NCBI GenBank assembly: GCA_030998015.1 | Contig: JARWMV010000021.1 | Coordinates: 174,347-238,346 of the forward strand | Direction: 5' to 3' | DNA from: Ceratorhiza oryzae-sativae | Lineage: Eukaryota > Basidiomycota > Agaricomycetes > Cantharellales > Ceratobasidiaceae | DNA length: 64,000 nt | In this document: positions 42,853-57,200 of the stretch, one piece after another | Layout of the letters: the number at the start of each line of letters is the position of its first letter | How positions within the stretch are numbered: the first letter of the stretch is position 1 | Translations under genes and position numbers: made by a program | The notes under the pieces: generated by a model | What the model saw: the letters and a program-made list of their open reading frames with translations, nothing else | The model's database searches: none | Told to the model about the DNA's origin: nothing

Positions 42853-44903
42853 CTATTTCTTGGTATTCTTCTTGAGCATTGCCTTGTCGCTCCTTTCCCT
42901 CTTCCCTTTCCCGCTTTTGACCGCTTTGCCCTTTCCTCCGCTTCGGCCACCCAGAATACCCTCCTTCCTTCCAGCTGCCTTTCTCACACCACGGTCCGCC
43001 GCAACTCTCGCCTTCTTCTTTGCGAGTCGCCTTGCGACCCTGTCGGCTTCCGATGACTTGATAGCCTTGCGCTCGGCTTTTGGCAGCGAGCGGATTCGGT
43101 CACCGAGTCCTGGGTCGGCCCGGGGGATTATCGAAACGGAAGAATGGCGGGGAATAGAAGCAGGTTTGTCTGTGCGGGAGGGACGAGAGGCGGGTGCTGG
43201 CCGAGGTCGTTCTTTGGATTTGGGTTTCGGGAGTGTCACGCCAGGTAGTGTTTTGCAGCGTTGTATGCGCAGTTTCCGCTTGGCTAGTTTGATCGTGCCC
43301 TGATCCATCGCGAGGATTTCATCCGCCGACGCCCGGTCCTGGGTGAGCACGATTGAACATTGTTTACCATGCGAAATGTCATAAAATTACTTACGTAGAA
43401 TTGCACATAGGCGAATCCCTTGCCAAGCTGGGTATCCTTGTCCCGAATGATACGCACGCTCTTGACCCAGTGATGTCCTGAGCGAGTTGTCGTGGGAGCT
43501 GGTGATTTCGGTTGGGCAGAAGTTGGGGGATCCGATGAGGTTGGGTCTTCGTCAGATTCGTCCTCGCTATGTCCCCCCTCACTAGCTTCCTCACTATCAT
43601 CACCATCCTCTTGGCTCTCGTCCTCGTCCTCTTCCTCTTCTTCATTGTCCCGTGATGCAGCGTCCGCACTTGTGCCTCTCTCTTTCTCTACCAACTTCTC
43701 GAATAGCTCTCGCACCGCGTCCTCATGCACCTCAAAGTCTAGGTTACCAACGAATATCATGGTCCTAGGGTCAGCCTTTTCCCCCACCTCTACCGCCCTT
43801 TCGGTAGGGTTCGCTGCCCCCTTGGCTCGTACATAATCCACCCTCAGCGTCCGATCCATAAAAACAGTTCCGTTGCATGCCGTGACTGCTCGAGCAGCGA
43901 CCTCGATTGGGTTCCACGGTGGCTCCTGTCCTTCGACCGGGGGAGGATGAGCGAAAACCACGTACGCGCTCGCAGAGGACGACGCCGAATCGTGGAGAGC
44001 ACCAGTAATAAAGGCCGTCTTCTTCTTTTGAGCGGGTGTCTGGAATACTTTGTGGGGTTTTCCGTCCTCAGGATCCTGAGCGGATCGCCATTCGGCCGCA
44101 CGCTGTCGGTGGTGGTCGTTGGTGGTTGGTTTGGAAGATTTAGAGGTGGATAGAGCGTCGGAAGGAAGTTTGCTGGTGGGGTTTTTAAAGGCTATGCTCC
44201 GGAAACGGGAGGATTCAATTTTGGGCTTAGGAAGGTCAGGGTGGGCGGATGTCAGGTGGTGAAGGATATGTTTGTGAAGTGCTTTTCGGGCTGACTTCAA
44301 ACCACTTAGAATACGGATGGGTAAATATGGAAAAATTCGACTCACATTGTTCGCAGCACTAGCTGGAAGGTTACCAATGTAGATAGTGCGAGCGTCTCGT
44401 TGCTCAGGTGTCTCGTCCTCGGGAACGTATTTGTGCTTGTGGGACGGCCTCTTGTTCTGAGGCAGAAGTGACTCATGGACTGGGGGAGAATCCGACTCGG
44501 ATCCAGATTCAAGACTGGATTCACCCTTCTTGGGTTGTCGTTGCGCTGTAGGGAGGGGAATGCGAAGCTTTCGGTCGGAGTCTTTGACGGTAGGTTCTTC
44601 GTCCTCGTCGGATGAATCGTCCGCCTTCTTAGTAACCTCGGTGATCCTCTTCCCCCTAGTTATGTTTACGGATTTCTTGGACTTGGTTTGTTCCGTAAAC
44701 GAGACACTTTTTTCGTGCTTTCGTTTCCTTGGTTGATTTGTTGGTGCTACAGCGGGCTGTGGAATGGGAGTCGGGGTAGGCCGTAAGACGACATGGGATG
44801 CCCCTGCCTGTGATTTCATATCAGTGCTATTTCTGACAAATATCGTGCTCTGGCTTACGCTTGATTTAAAGAGCGCATCAAGCTCGGTATCAAAGCCTGT
44901 CAT
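42853..44903 (-). CDS. NOP12: NOP12/RBM34-like nucleolar RNA-binding protein
   Basis: The chosen start is ATG 44903 (MTGFDTELDALFKSS). Three short introns have good sites: 44808-44858, 44305-44345 and 43339-43394. The N-terminus is basic and acidic. RRM1 begins ARTIYIGNLPASAANN and contains a long insert (LHKHILHHLTSAH, then SRFRSIAF), as in Nop12. RRM2 has RTMIFVGNLDFEVHEDAVRELF. It is split by a strongly acidic stretch of about 45 residues (EEEEEDEDES), then closes with GKGFAYVQFY. The C-terminus is Lys/Arg-rich, typical of nucleolar ribosome-biogenesis factors. In yeast Nop12 helps pre-25S rRNA processing. Stop TAG at 42853-42855. Confidence 0.85.
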
Positions 44904-45778
44904 GGTCGACAATGAGGTGCATTCAAAATTAAAGGCACGTGAGGCTTTCTCACCACGTGATACAAACATTGGTTTCACACTGTCCCCTGTCCTTTGCACT
45001 ACATCCACCGGCGACAGGCACGGAGAGTTTGTGCTGCACCAGCCTCTTCAGACAGCGCCCTTCTGCTTTCCACGCCATCTCGTGGTGTCTGCTGAATGTA
45101 TGCTTGTATCCCACGCACATTTTATCAGCTGCAATTGCCTTATCAGAACTGTTCGCTTCGATGCCAGGAGTCATTTTTCATGATGCTGATAGCAGCAATT
45201 CCAGGTCCGTAACGGGGAGAAGTCCGGGCCAAACATATGGCTCTGTGGAAGGAATAGCTTCAATGTGGGTATGAATTTGACATGATGTCTGGCGCTTGTC
45301 AACGGACCTCATGGAACACGAGGAACCATTCTGTCAAATTGTCCCAAGTCTAACGCCTGCTTCATTTAATTCCTTGCGAAAACCTGGTGTAGTTCGGCTA
45401 TGTGAGCGCTATGCGCCGATCCTCTCGTGCTGTATCGCATGCACATGGCCTTCTTGCTCACCTGCTGTGCGTCAGATGGCTTCCTCTGTCCTATTTTAAC
45501 TAAAATGTCTTGGCATTGATCAGACCTCCGCATGATCCAGCTGTGGTTCTTTTGTCGGCCGAAGTCGCAACGCTACTATGGGATGGCGGACGCCCACATC
45601 GATAATTTTCCGACTCTATCTACCGGACACTCAAGCCAAGCTTCCTTGGACGACCGCGCTTCGGAGTTGCTGTTCTTCCATGGTACAGCACGCTCACGTT
45701 CGCCTTCCTTGGCATGTGCTAGTTACCATCTTCAATGGGGGCTCCATCGCCTCACGCGGTTAATCCGGCGCCGCTCCG

Positions 45779-45785
45779 TATAAAA
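45779..45785 (+). promoter_or_regulatory. TATA box of the metalloprotease gene
   Basis: TATAAAA lies 62-68 bp before ATG 45847, leaving a short 5' UTR. 45190-45778 otherwise shows no supported gene. Confidence 0.55.
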
Positions 45786-45846
45786 ATGGTAGTCTGATCA
45801 ATCGCAAGTATACAAGCCCCACTAGCCCGTTCTCGCACTCCTCGAC

Positions 45847-47235
45847 ATGAAGTCCTTTGTATCCACTGTCCTCGCTTCGGCCGTTGCAGTCTCTGCTGTC
45901 CCTAGTCTCATTCTTGACGTTGCGGGTCCCTCTTCGCTTGTTGATGTGCACGGACTCACTGTCAAGGCCACTCTGAAGAATGCGGGGGACGAAACAATCA
46001 GGGCAAGATATGACCAATATATTATTTGGAAATTCCTCTAATTTATGTTGCAGCTTTTGAACGACCCCGAACTGTCCTTTCCAAGGCCAAGACCGATACC
46101 TTTAGCATCTCCTCAGAATCTGGTTCCCCCAAGTTCACAGGCATCAAGATGAAGTACGTTCCTTCCAAGGCCGTGGCGCTCAACAAGGAAAGCACCTTCA
46201 CGGTTCTCGCGCCTGGTCAGAGCATCGAGATCACCCACGACCTCGCTGGAGTGTACAACTTTACTTTGACGGGTGAGGGCGCATACACCGTAAGCTCTTG
46301 GTTATTCCTCTCGGAGCGGCGCAAGACTCATTGGTGAATATCAGTTTGGCGCTTCCAACGTATTCAATTATGTCGACGCCACTGGTGCCCTCAAGACAAT
46401 CGAAGCAGCCTCCAGCACGCGCCAATTCAAGATTGCCGGCAAGCTTGCCGCTGGAAACAGCTATAGCCCAAGTCTATCCAAGCGTGCTGTGACTTTTACC
46501 GGCTGCACCTCTACTCAACAATCTCAAATCTCTGCTGCCGCTACGTATGTTCGCTCTCTTGTCCTTCCGCTCGATTCAGGCGCCTAACCAAGAGCTCGAC
46601 AGTGCTTCTAATACTTATGTATCGAAGGCAAACAGTTACCTGGCCGGTATCTCCTCTGGTACGACTCGGTACACGACCTGGTTTGGTGCCTTTACGACCT
46701 CGCGTTACAACACCGTCGTCTCGCACTACAAGAATATTGGGACTGACGCCACAGCAACCAACTATGATTGCACGGCTTGCAAGACTGAGCCTGGCATCGA
46801 TTACGATTCGACTTTTGCGTATGTTAACCCTCCTTCGCCTGGCAAGGTGGGTCACGTTCAGTTGTCGCATGGGACTATGTGCTTAGCAGCCGGTCTAGAT
46901 CTACCTTTGCGGCGCCTTCTGGTCTGCGCCTGTGTGGGTTCCTTTGTGTCGTTGATGAGCTTACGGGCGTGGCTGACACGATGCATTATAGAACTGGCAC
47001 AGACTCCCGAGCCGGTACCATCGTGCATGAAAACTCTCACTTTACCGTCAACGGTGGAACCGATGATCACGTCTATGGACAGACAAACGCCAAGGCGCTC
47101 GCCAAGTCGAACCCAGCCCAGGCTGTTGATAACGCAGACAACCATGAATATTTGTGAGTCTTTGACAGTCGAATATACTTACAAATCAACTAATGCTTGC
47201 ATTGTAGCGCTGAGAATAACCCTGCGCTATCGTAA
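45847..47235 (+). CDS. Secreted M35 peptidyl-Lys metalloendopeptidase (deuterolysin class)
   Basis: ATG 45847 begins a signal peptide (MKSFVSTVLASAVAVSA). The propeptide and mature enzyme follow. Six introns restore the family sequence: 46003-46053 (GC-AG), 46290-46344, 46545-46602, 46847-46898, 46934-46991 and 47154-47207. The zinc site is TIVHENSHF (HExxH), with the aspartate of GGTDDHVYG as third ligand, the aspzincin arrangement. IYLCGAFWSAPV, split between introns 4 and 5, is the conserved strand before it. The mature domain likely begins near the KRAVTFTGC junction, a Kex2-type KR site. Such enzymes cut before lysine outside the cell. Stop TAA at 47233. Confidence 0.9.
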
Positions 47236-48145
47236 TCGCGGATGAACGTAGATTATATTTGGCTGTCGTTCTATATCTGGTTATCGTTCAATGAACACAT
47301 ATTTGTCTTGAAAGCCTTCACCTGCGATTCCAAAGCGAAAACGCACCTTGTCAAGGGCAATTGAAACCCATGCAGGTTCCTTGTTTGATGCACCAAATCC
47401 ATCGCCGGGCGCTCTACAAGTGACTGGTTTGTGACTACCTGCACCCCCGTTTGTGTTGGCCAACAACGGTTTCATCAGTGAGCATTATGATCACTTTCCT
47501 TGGGACCAAATTCGAGTCTCAAAATGATGTCAAGGCTCCTTGATTTTTCCGCCGTGTGATCAGTCGCGTCCATAGCCGAAAGCTATACCACCCATTCGTC
47601 TGCGCGGCCCTCCCATCTCGTTGGCCCCCTACGAAGGTTGCCAATCTGCTAAGCACACTATGTATGGTGGGCTTAGCATGATGCTAGTGAACTCGTAGGG
47701 GAACATCTGCTGTAGGGGCAAGAAAGAGTAAGCAGATTCGAGTACTCCGCATACATAAACGGCCGACGATTTTAATTCTAATATGTTAATGTGAGAGAAT
47801 ATTCTGAGAATCTTGCTGGAGACCAAGCGATTCACACTTGCGACCCGTTTGTTCGGGAATTTTAGAATGAGTGAGTGGCGGCGATACTAAATCAATGGGT
47901 GATCATCCGGCTTGACCCATGAAGCTATTCGGACAGATTCGCTCGAGCGTCGAAAGCATTTATGCTATAATCGTTGGCTCATTCATTTCAACGGATGGCG
48001 CTTCGGGCCGCGAGGAGAGCATGGTTTGAAATATGCCGGCACCCGGACGATGCTGTACCCGAAACCGGTTGCGCTAGGTCAGGTGCCATAAAAGGGCCTG
48101 CCCTCGACGTGCGCTCGACAGATTTGCCCCGCACATTCCTCTGCC
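47236..48145. other. Intergenic, no gene; TATA-like box near 48087
   Basis: No supported gene. CATAAAAG at 48087-48094, about 52 bp before the next ATG, is a plausible core promoter for the acyl-CoA ligase gene. Confidence 0.45.
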
Positions 48146-50387
48146 ATGTCTGCTGCTCGCGTGTACAAGTCGCAGTTCCCAGACTATGTGGTCCCGCGCC
48201 AGTCGGTGTACTCCAAGCTGTTCCCGCGCGACACCTGGTACGACGAGTCCCTCCCCGCGTTTATCGAGGCAACCACCGGCCGGACACTCTCGCGGGGAGA
48301 CGTTCGCAACTTGTCTCTCAAGGTCGGATACAGCGTCCGGAATATCCTCAAAACAAAGCGCGGCGACACGGTCATGGTGTTTAGGTATGTTCGCTACGAA
48401 CCACGTCATAGCCGGGCGTGCCTGAGTCGTGCAGTCCCAATTCTCTCACATGGCCCATCGCGCTGTTCGGCTGTGTCGCTGCAGGGCTGCGATGCACGCT
48501 CGCCAACTCGTCCTATACCCCGCCAGAGTTGGCCCACCAGCTCAAGGACTCGGGTGCAGGATATGTCTTTGTCCATCCCGCACTGTTGCCCACGCTCTTC
48601 AAGGCGTTCGAGGTTCTCAAGGTGCCTGCGGGCGAAGCGAAGAAACGTGTGAGTTGGAGTTGCTCGTCCTGCCACTCCATCTCATTTACGACGGCCCATG
48701 ATTCGTCCAGGTCGTCCTAATGAATTTCGGCGAGAATCCCGCAAAAGGGACAGAACAGTTTATCCAATTCGACTCGTTGCTCAAGGGAGGAAAACTGCAA
48801 GCCGAGGAAAAGTTTGATGGCGAACAGTCAGACGAAACCGTGTATCTCTGCTACAGCTCCGGAACGACCGGACTTAGCAAGGGTGTCGAGGTAAGCACCG
48901 GAATTTGCCGATTCACTGTGTCTTGACGATTGTGGTAGACAACTCACCATAACATCAACACCGTCCTGACGTCTTGCAGGGCTGCGTTCCCTGGGATGCA
49001 TCCTGGACAAGATGTGATGCTCGGCATTCTCCCGTTCTATCACATCTACGGCGCCGTGAAGCTTGTCCATTATCCGGTACATTTCATCCTGCCGCCCTAG
49101 CATTATTTTACTGACTCTACATAGTTCACGCTCGCTATCCCCGTGGTCATTTCCCCTCCGTTCAACCCCGAGGAATTCTGCGCTTTTATCCAAAAGTACA
49201 AAGTCACCGGCTCTCTAATCGTCCCTCCCGTCCTCGTCCTCCTCGCCTCCCATCCCGCCGTCGACAAATACGACCTTTCCTCTCTCAAATTCTTCTTTTC
49301 CGGCGCTGCACCACTTGGAGCAGACTTGATCGCCCGAGTCCAAGCTCGTCTGCGAAAACGGGGAACCAACGTCATCGTCACCCAGGGTTACGGATTAACC
49401 GAGACCAGTCCAACCTGTTTGCTCTTGACAACCAGCCGCGCGGAAGAAAAAGTCGGAAGCGCCGGTGAATTGTTGCCAAATATGGAGGCCAGATTGGTTG
49501 GCGAGGATGGCAAGGACGTTAAAGAGGGCGAGGCTGGGGAATTCTGGTTGAGGGGTCCGTCGGTTATGAAGTGAGTTTTCGAGTGGAGTGAATCGAGAAA
49601 AGGACATTCACCGATATACTTAGGGGTTATTTGAATAACCCGACGGCTACGGCCAACTCGATCACGCCCGACGGCTGGTTCAAGACCGGAGATATCGCGG
49701 TCAGGGACAAGGAGGGATTCTTTACCATCGTGGATAGACTGAAAGAGTTGATCAAGTACAAGGGGTTCCAGGGTAAGGGTATCATCCTTGCTCAATCCTT
49801 ATTTATTTACGCTCTTTGTGTCTAGTTCCTCCAGCCGATCTCGAAAATGTCTTGCTGACACATCCCGATGTGGTGGACGCGGGCGTCATTGGTGTTTACT
49901 CCGAAGAACAAGCGACCGAGCTTCCACGGTGAGTCGACCTCGATCGAACTTTATCACCCCCACACTATTCTGACAGAATCGCCGATTACCCCCCCCCCCA
50001 CACACGCCACTCATCGCCGTCGATGGTTCCGGCGTGTGTTTCTTTCCACCGATGATGTGGATGCACCCCTGCGTTTCGGATGGAACAACAGAGCCTATGT
50101 TGTGCACCGTGCTGGGTTCGCATCCCTTTCGCAATCCCAACGAGAGGCATTTGGAAAAGAGGTCCAGGCGTGGATCCAGACCAAAGTCGCAAAGCACAAA
50201 TTCTTACGAGGCGGTGAGTGAGATGGCGAGTGGCAGGTTATGTATGTCTGATCTGACATTGAGTTGGGTAGGCGTGGCTGTGGTTGAAGCGATTCCAAAG
50301 AGCGCGGCTGGAAAGATTTTGAGGCGGCAATTGAGGGATATGGCGAAGCAGGAGATGGCAGAGGCAGGTGCCAAGGCGAAGCTTTGA
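48146..50387 (+). CDS. 4-coumarate-CoA-ligase-like acyl-CoA synthetase, peroxisomal
   Basis: ATG 48146 ([20 protein letters not shown]). Eight introns: 48385-48434, 48649-48710, 48891-48938, 49077-49134, 49571-49623, 49773-49825, 49929-50091 and 50214-50271. Adenylating-enzyme motifs appear in order: [12 protein letters not shown] (ATP binding), then YGLTETSP, then GWFKTGDI, then [15 protein letters not shown], then [15 protein letters not shown] (catalytic Lys). The protein ends AKL, a type 1 peroxisome signal. It should activate a carboxylic acid as an AMP ester and load it on CoA. The substrate cannot be told from sequence. Intron 7 is long and holds a C-run. All junctions keep the frame. 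Confidence 0.9.
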
Positions 50388-51254
50388 ATGTTTGGGAGGC
50401 TAGTGTTGTATAATTCCACGATAGATCATGAATAGGTCTAATGAAGAGGATATTCATAATAAAAACGCAACTATGCACACACATAAATATCCGTCCCAGG
50501 GCTTGGACGGAGATAGTGCGTCTACGTGATTGTTAGACCCGGTGCTCCTGATATCACTATTGCGTTGGGGTAGATAATGCCGATTATTCCGTAAATGCAC
50601 CGGCTGGGGGAAGTAACCACCTCGTGATTTTTCCTTCCCGCAGCTTTTACCGCTCCAGGCTCTGCCTTTCTACAACTGCTTTGACTTTGCCCATGTAACA
50701 TGTTTCTATTTCTATACAATAGCATAAATGTAACCAAAGAAAAAAAGTTACCACCTCGTCATCCGATTTCAAGCCAAAATGCACCCCAAAAGGGAGAATC
50801 ATCCGTGAACCTGCGGCTATCGATATTCGCCACCCACCGAAATCGGTGGATAGTGTAATGATTGGAATGTAATATTGGTGTTACAAATTTTGGAACTCCG
50901 CCCATGTGAGATACAAGCGCATATACGCGTACACGTTGAGCTCGCGCTCCTGTTAAAAATTGCCTTTCTTGTCCCGGATGCCCCGCATAGAACCAAGTGA
51001 AGTTTCTTTCAGGGCTCAACCAGTGCTAGCCAAGGTCATATTCTCGTCGTTTTAGCTATCCAGTAAATACCCGGTATCGCCTGTCCGATGCAAGTGTTTG
51101 CCAGTGATCCTTACTCTTGCCATGTTTAGTTCAAACATCGAGGCCACCCAATTTGCAATTGGGTCGTTGGTACGCATTTGTGGCGGTGGCTAACAGGGCT
51201 TAAAACTTCGCCACTTGCCTAGTCTGATCCCCAGCCCTCCCACGACATCCTACG
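50388..51254. promoter_or_regulatory. Intergenic; promoter element shared with the downstream paralogue
   Basis: TGGCGGTGGCTAACAGGGCTTA at 51181-51202 recurs as TGGCGGTGGCTACAGGGCTTA at 61787-61807, before each giant-gene copy. They sit 53-74 and 56-76 bp before the two start codons. No gene seen otherwise. Confidence 0.5.
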
Positions 51255-54200
51255 ATGGAGGACTTGCTCTCAAAGGACGATATATTTCTCAATGTCGCAT
51301 ATAATGTGTTTATGCCGCCCAGACTTCCCCAAAAGGCCCTCGGAGAAGACCAGCAGCGGCAAGTGGACCGTCAACTCGCCCTATCGACTCGCGATGCAGC
51401 CATGCGTTACCTGGAGCTTGTCCCCGACTCTTCTGGAGTGTGGGATAGGATGTCTTCCATGCTTTCGAGGTTTGCTGAGAGCGTCTCCAAGCCGTTTGAT
51501 AAGCGGGCTCTCGCAAAAGATATGACTGAGTTGAGGACGAACGGTCAGTCTGTGTTGCCACATTATCGCCGGCTGCTAACATTATACATGTAGATGTTTT
51601 ATCCCTTCATATACGAGAGCAAAACGCCGCAGTTATCATACATAAATCAAATGACTCTACAACATTTGCTGTTTTCGAAGGTCAAGCCCCCGCTGAGTCT
51701 GTCATGTCAGTCTCTGGCAAACTCGTCCGGCATTTTCCGGGACCAGCAATCCAAGTACCAAATAACATCGCTGAAGACCCCAACTTCATTTCAGAGATAG
51801 CAAATTTCCTCGTTCGTATGAATGTAGACATCCTGGACGATGCCGTTGCTAAATCCCGGAAAGCCGGATCCGATCACGACCAAGACCGAGACGCTAGGCA
51901 TCCACATTACATCTCCCAGCTTTTCACAGGTATTCTTCGTGGTTTTGGGGCCGAGATCGAGCCGCGTCGTGTCGTTAAGCGAATTGCGGATGAGGTCCTC
52001 TGGGACAGTGCTCCCCTCCCTTGGCGTCGTTCCCCCGTTTGGTTGATTATTCGCGTCGCTCTTCAGACAGCGGTTAGCCCTCAAGATTACAAGCACTTTA
52101 TGGTCTACCTACACGCGCATTTAGTTGATACGTTCAGCACCATGTCAGCGTTCTCCAGCGACCTCCTCGCGGCTACGAGGATGAAAATGGCCCGTCGAAT
52201 GCTCAAAGTCAAAACCTCCTTGCCTATCTCCATCGTTCAGTTTGCCGAGGTCGCTAGCAATCGAGCTGGCGCTACCCTGAAGGGTCGCTGGGATGACATT
52301 CAGAACCAGGTTCCAGGATTTGGTCCGCTCAACCTCGATACGGATCGCGCCGTCATTCAAACCTTGCCGAGCTCTCGGGGTTATTTGGCCAAGGTTCTGC
52401 AAGGGCGATCCGGCCAGAACGAATCGACAGAGTTCAGCCCGGATGATCCTCCTAGGCTTGCCGGTCACGACTTTTCAGTCTTTGCAGATGGGGAGTTGGA
52501 AAGGTCATTCAAGAAGAACCGGCATCTCGCGCTTTTTGACTTCGAGCATGCAGTCTATCACCATCTAGTTTCGTGGACCGAAGACAACCTACGTCGTGAC
52601 TCTGCACGTCCGTGCGAAATCATTGCCTCTTGCATTGACCAGTATGCTGCCGCTGCAAGTTCTCACTATAAGCAAGACGTTGCCGACAGCTCCATCATGA
52701 TACTGACGATCATGGAGCTCTGGGTCGCGTTGGATAAACTGGCGATATCTAGACATAGAATCCTTGGCGACTACTCTCCCGAGATCCCGGAAAACCTCAT
52801 AGAAACTCTCTTGCTCCGATCTTCTGTTCACATTGAGCGAGCCCGTATCATTCAAAACCATCTTCGCAAGCGGCACGGAGAATCCTCTTACGGATCTGTT
52901 TTCACTGAAAAGCCAAGCCATACGTCGCTGTCCATTCGGGCTTTTGCCAACTCGTCCAAACTCCAGTCGCTGAAGCGTGAGATCGAGACGGAAGCGAGAC
53001 GTGAACATGACGAAAAAATTGAAGAACTGAATCGTATGAACGAAGAACACGCCGAGCTAATGAAGACCATTTCAAAATCAAGTCATTCCTATTATGAAGA
53101 CGCATGGGGGCGCACGCGGCATGCAGGAAGTTGTAGCCTGTGCTCCACACAGGACCGAGCTCGCAAAATGACAATATACGTCCATGAGTGGCCCTTGCCA
53201 TCGAAAGAACTGGATGCTCAGAATGTTGTTTTCGAGCTGCAGTGTCCCGAAGAGCTAGACATCTGGCGTTCTACGACGTACAAAATCTTATGTGATATAG
53301 CCAATTCGACCCGAGGGGGGGAATTCGGTACTCATCACCTCTTGGCTGATTATCAAGGGCTTCAGCAATGGGCTACTCCACGACGGCGAATCACTATCGC
53401 TTCTTCAACAGCACCGTTTTCAGTCACACAATATTCGCAAACAAAAATTCCTGCAAATGAAGTCGCGGTTTGTGTCCCCAACGGCCTAACATTTCGACTG
53501 TATGATCCGGCTCGGGCTACTTGGGGTGGTAAACCGTTCCTGGGTACGAGTTTTTCAAAATACGGCACGTTCATTCTTCGCACCGGGAGCGTATATGGAT
53601 ACCTCCAGAGCGCACTCGCAACCACCAGCCACACATCCAACCAAATTCTCGCCGACCAAGCGGAGTGCCCCGAGGAACTCTCCCTGCATGAACACTACGC
53701 GTTTGGTACGCTTCGTAGTGGGCCCCAACTTCAGTGGATGAATATTGTCAGGGGTCTGAGGAGAACACGCTTACGTTTAGTCGTGAAGAAGTCGACATGC
53801 TGCATACACAGGCTGCTTGGCAAATCGGAGTTTTGTCCGAGGATGGGCAGACTCGGCAGTGGCATATTGAACTCGATAATCCTGAATTTGGCAAACGACT
53901 TGTCCACCAAGCCTTCCGAGTTTTGGACCGAGTTCGGAGTAACTGGCTCGAAGGAATGACTGTGCATACAATCGGTGAGTTTCGGATATTAGTCATACTG
54001 AAGGATAACTGATGTCGTACCGTTCTAGGGATGCTGATTGCACGCTTGCTCTCGGTCAACACCTACCCAGCCACAAACAAGGAAGCCTATCGTTTTCTTC
54101 GAGATGCCCGCGATGTTACCTTCAAATGGCTAAAGGATCTTACGATTAAACTAAAAAATGCAGAAATCGATACGCAGATTCAGGACTACCAGGAACGTGT

Positions 54201-57200
54201 CTGCGAGATGGCCGCGATATGTCGGTCAACTTACGACGTTGACGAGTCTCACCTCCGGAAAATTCTTCATAGCACCAAAGATTTTCTTGCGCTGGTCGTC
54301 TGCTCCGTAAAGATTTACGACAACCAACCTCCACAACTACATCAGGCGCCCCCGCATCTACAAGCGTTGTTGTGTCGCAATCGTCGGTTATCATTCAAAG
54401 CGCTTCCTATTCTTCTTGAACGGGTAAAAAAATATCCGCAAGTCCTAGATCCCTCGGTGCATGACTGCTGGGAAAGCTACCGGCATGATTCGTTTGGGTG
54501 GACCATGCTTTCCAAACCGCATTCGCGATGGGTCGCGGCCGCAACTGCAAGCGATTCACGTTGTAAATCGCAACGGGTTTACCTTGACCTATTGGAAGGT
54601 AGGTTATTAGTTGAAGGGAAACCGATTGGACGTCTACCCTCGGATTATGTCGTGCACCCGATTTATACTCGACTGCTTGGTAAGGTAGGTACTGTTATTT
54701 TGGGACCGTTCACTTTAGCTTGCAGCTGATTCGTTAATAGAAAATAATTGAGGTTGCTCCTGCGAATGTACCTGGCATGGATTATACGGCGTGCGATAAG
54801 GTTTACGGCCACGAGGTGAGCCTGACCTCGATGGCTTTCGAACAGATCGCTGATTTGGATGAATTTACAGATCTCATTTTCTCTGGACTACGATTATCTT
54901 TCTCTGGACGAGAGTGGGGACCTCATCGTTCAAGCCAGGCTTGGTTCAAACACATTTGAGCTAATACCACATTCAGAACTCATAGGCGACTTTCCACTGT
55001 TTTTCTCGTCGGATTATCATCACTGGATGGATCTAGCTAGTGGTGTGGTGGAGTTTCGACCACTTGCTCAACCTTGGACCTCATGCAAAGAGAATTGGCG
55101 GCTCTGGTTTTCGACCAACCCGGTTTCTACCATGGAAAAGCATACCGACGATGGTTTCGTCACACTACTTGACTTACACAGTGATGCTTTTCGGGATATA
55201 TCGCGTCGAATAACTCCACTCGAAACTGACCGCTACATACACGTTACGCGATCGAACCGGAATAGTGCCGAGATCAGGGCAGAGTTGCCTCGGATGAAGC
55301 TTTCCTTCTTCGTTAATCAAGATTTGAAGCTTGAATCCCAAAACTTCCATGGCCAAGTAATCGATGAGAATCAATCTTCCGGTACCCTGTTTGGGCTGAA
55401 CGATCAACTGATTCTCTGCGCAAAAGATCCTGTCGCGAAATTGCTTCCACAGTCTCGATCGGTGCTTGTTCCGTATGGCGTTGTCATTTTTGAGCGTCAG
55501 GATAACCATGTCAAAGTGACAATCGACCGTGGATCGAAGAGCCATGTCGCTTTTTATCAATATAAGATCGATGTTGATGTGGGTTATCTCGCCAATAGTA
55601 ACGATAGCCTTACGAGTCGGCTCTTCAAGATTTACCTCCATGCGCTTACTAGCCACTGTCTCCCTGACCCACTCACCGCCGAACGGGAACAGAAGAAGCC
55701 CTATACGAGTTATCCGAGCCTGCAACCACATCCTTTGAACAGATTGACGAGGACCAAGCCCAACTTTTACAGCTCATCGGTGCGCTCACGCCGAAGCGCG
55801 TATACTACCCGGCACATCTGAAGGCCATGCAGAAGGTTGTGTGGAACCCCCTTCCCGCGCTAGCACAACACTATGCATTCTGTACTGCTGCAAACTCGGT
55901 TCTCAGGCGAGCCGAGTCACTCCAGTTGTTCAGCTCGCTAGCATTCAAGCTGGATAGTTACGTGACAGAGTTCGAGGGGGACCTGCTGCGACGTGCGGCC
56001 CACCGTACTCGGATGTACTATCCTCTTGAGACTGTCGAGTTCGTTCCGAATATTCTAGGAGAGCAGCTGGGTACCGACACTGGGAGCTGCAGTACGAACC
56101 CAAGGACCACAGCTCCGAAGGCTGGTCGGAAAAAGGGCAGCATGCGTCTTGGACCTCTCAGCTAGTACGCAAGTGGTGGGGAACACCAACATATATCACT
56201 TACGACCTGGTATCTCTATTTGAACTGTGGGAGACAGTCTCTGGCCCTTCATCCGACCTCAAGCTGACGTACGGGAGAGCATGGTTGAAGCTTGAACTAC
56301 CACGTTCTTGGCTCTCGTTGTTCAACTGTGCCGAGAAGCCCTATCCGCCAATCAATATGCACTAGGAATTTGTTTGGCCTCAGGAATATACAGTGGCACG
56401 CTCCCGTTGGACTTGGTACCAGTACTTGTTTCATTTGCGACAAACCCGCAGTTTCGCAATATTGTTCCGCCACCCCATTCGAGTTATAACTTGTCTGACA
56501 AGTATGAGCCGACCGAATATCGCATCACCCTATACCTAAACGGCGCTACACATGATATTGAGAGTACACCATCAATGAGTCTCCCGAGAAGGCCCAACGA
56601 ATCCGTAAAAGATTGGGGCGAGCGCCGAAGAGTTGACTACATTTCGAATATCTCCCAATTCAAATCTCATTTGACTCAAACGTGGCTCAAATCTCGGTCA
56701 CCTCAATCCCCCCAACCTAATTCAAGTTTTAAATCGTGGTTCGATATCGACACATGTCTCTCCAATGTCAAATCTTACTTCAAAAATTGCTCGATGAATT
56801 CCGAACTCCGGAAACATTTATATTGCCTTCAAGCCGTGCTGTCCTCTCAATCTACAACCACCATCTTCAGTATTCGACCATGCCTACCGCGTTACCTCGG
56901 CCCACTTTTAAAGAACCGTCCAACACTCGTGTCCTGAATTCATTGTCGGTCTTTGAGCTGATGAAGTACCGAGACTATCCCACACTGAGAAATATCCCTC
57001 GCGAACCTTCAATCTCCCAGTCCTCAACGGAAGGTTGCACTCCCGATACTCATAGACTGTCCTGCCTTCTCGCCGAGTTTCAAACCATCGCTTCGCATCC
57101 GCTATACCTCCGCTATGGATCCGACCTTGAAGAAAGCCTTTTAGCCTCTCTAGATCCAGTAAACAAGCAACCACGAGCCAACTTCCACCAGTCTCCGTCT

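Noticed and set aside
43492..43836. Ser-rich plus-strand frame
   Set aside because: Antisense shadow of the acidic stretch in the NOP12-like gene.
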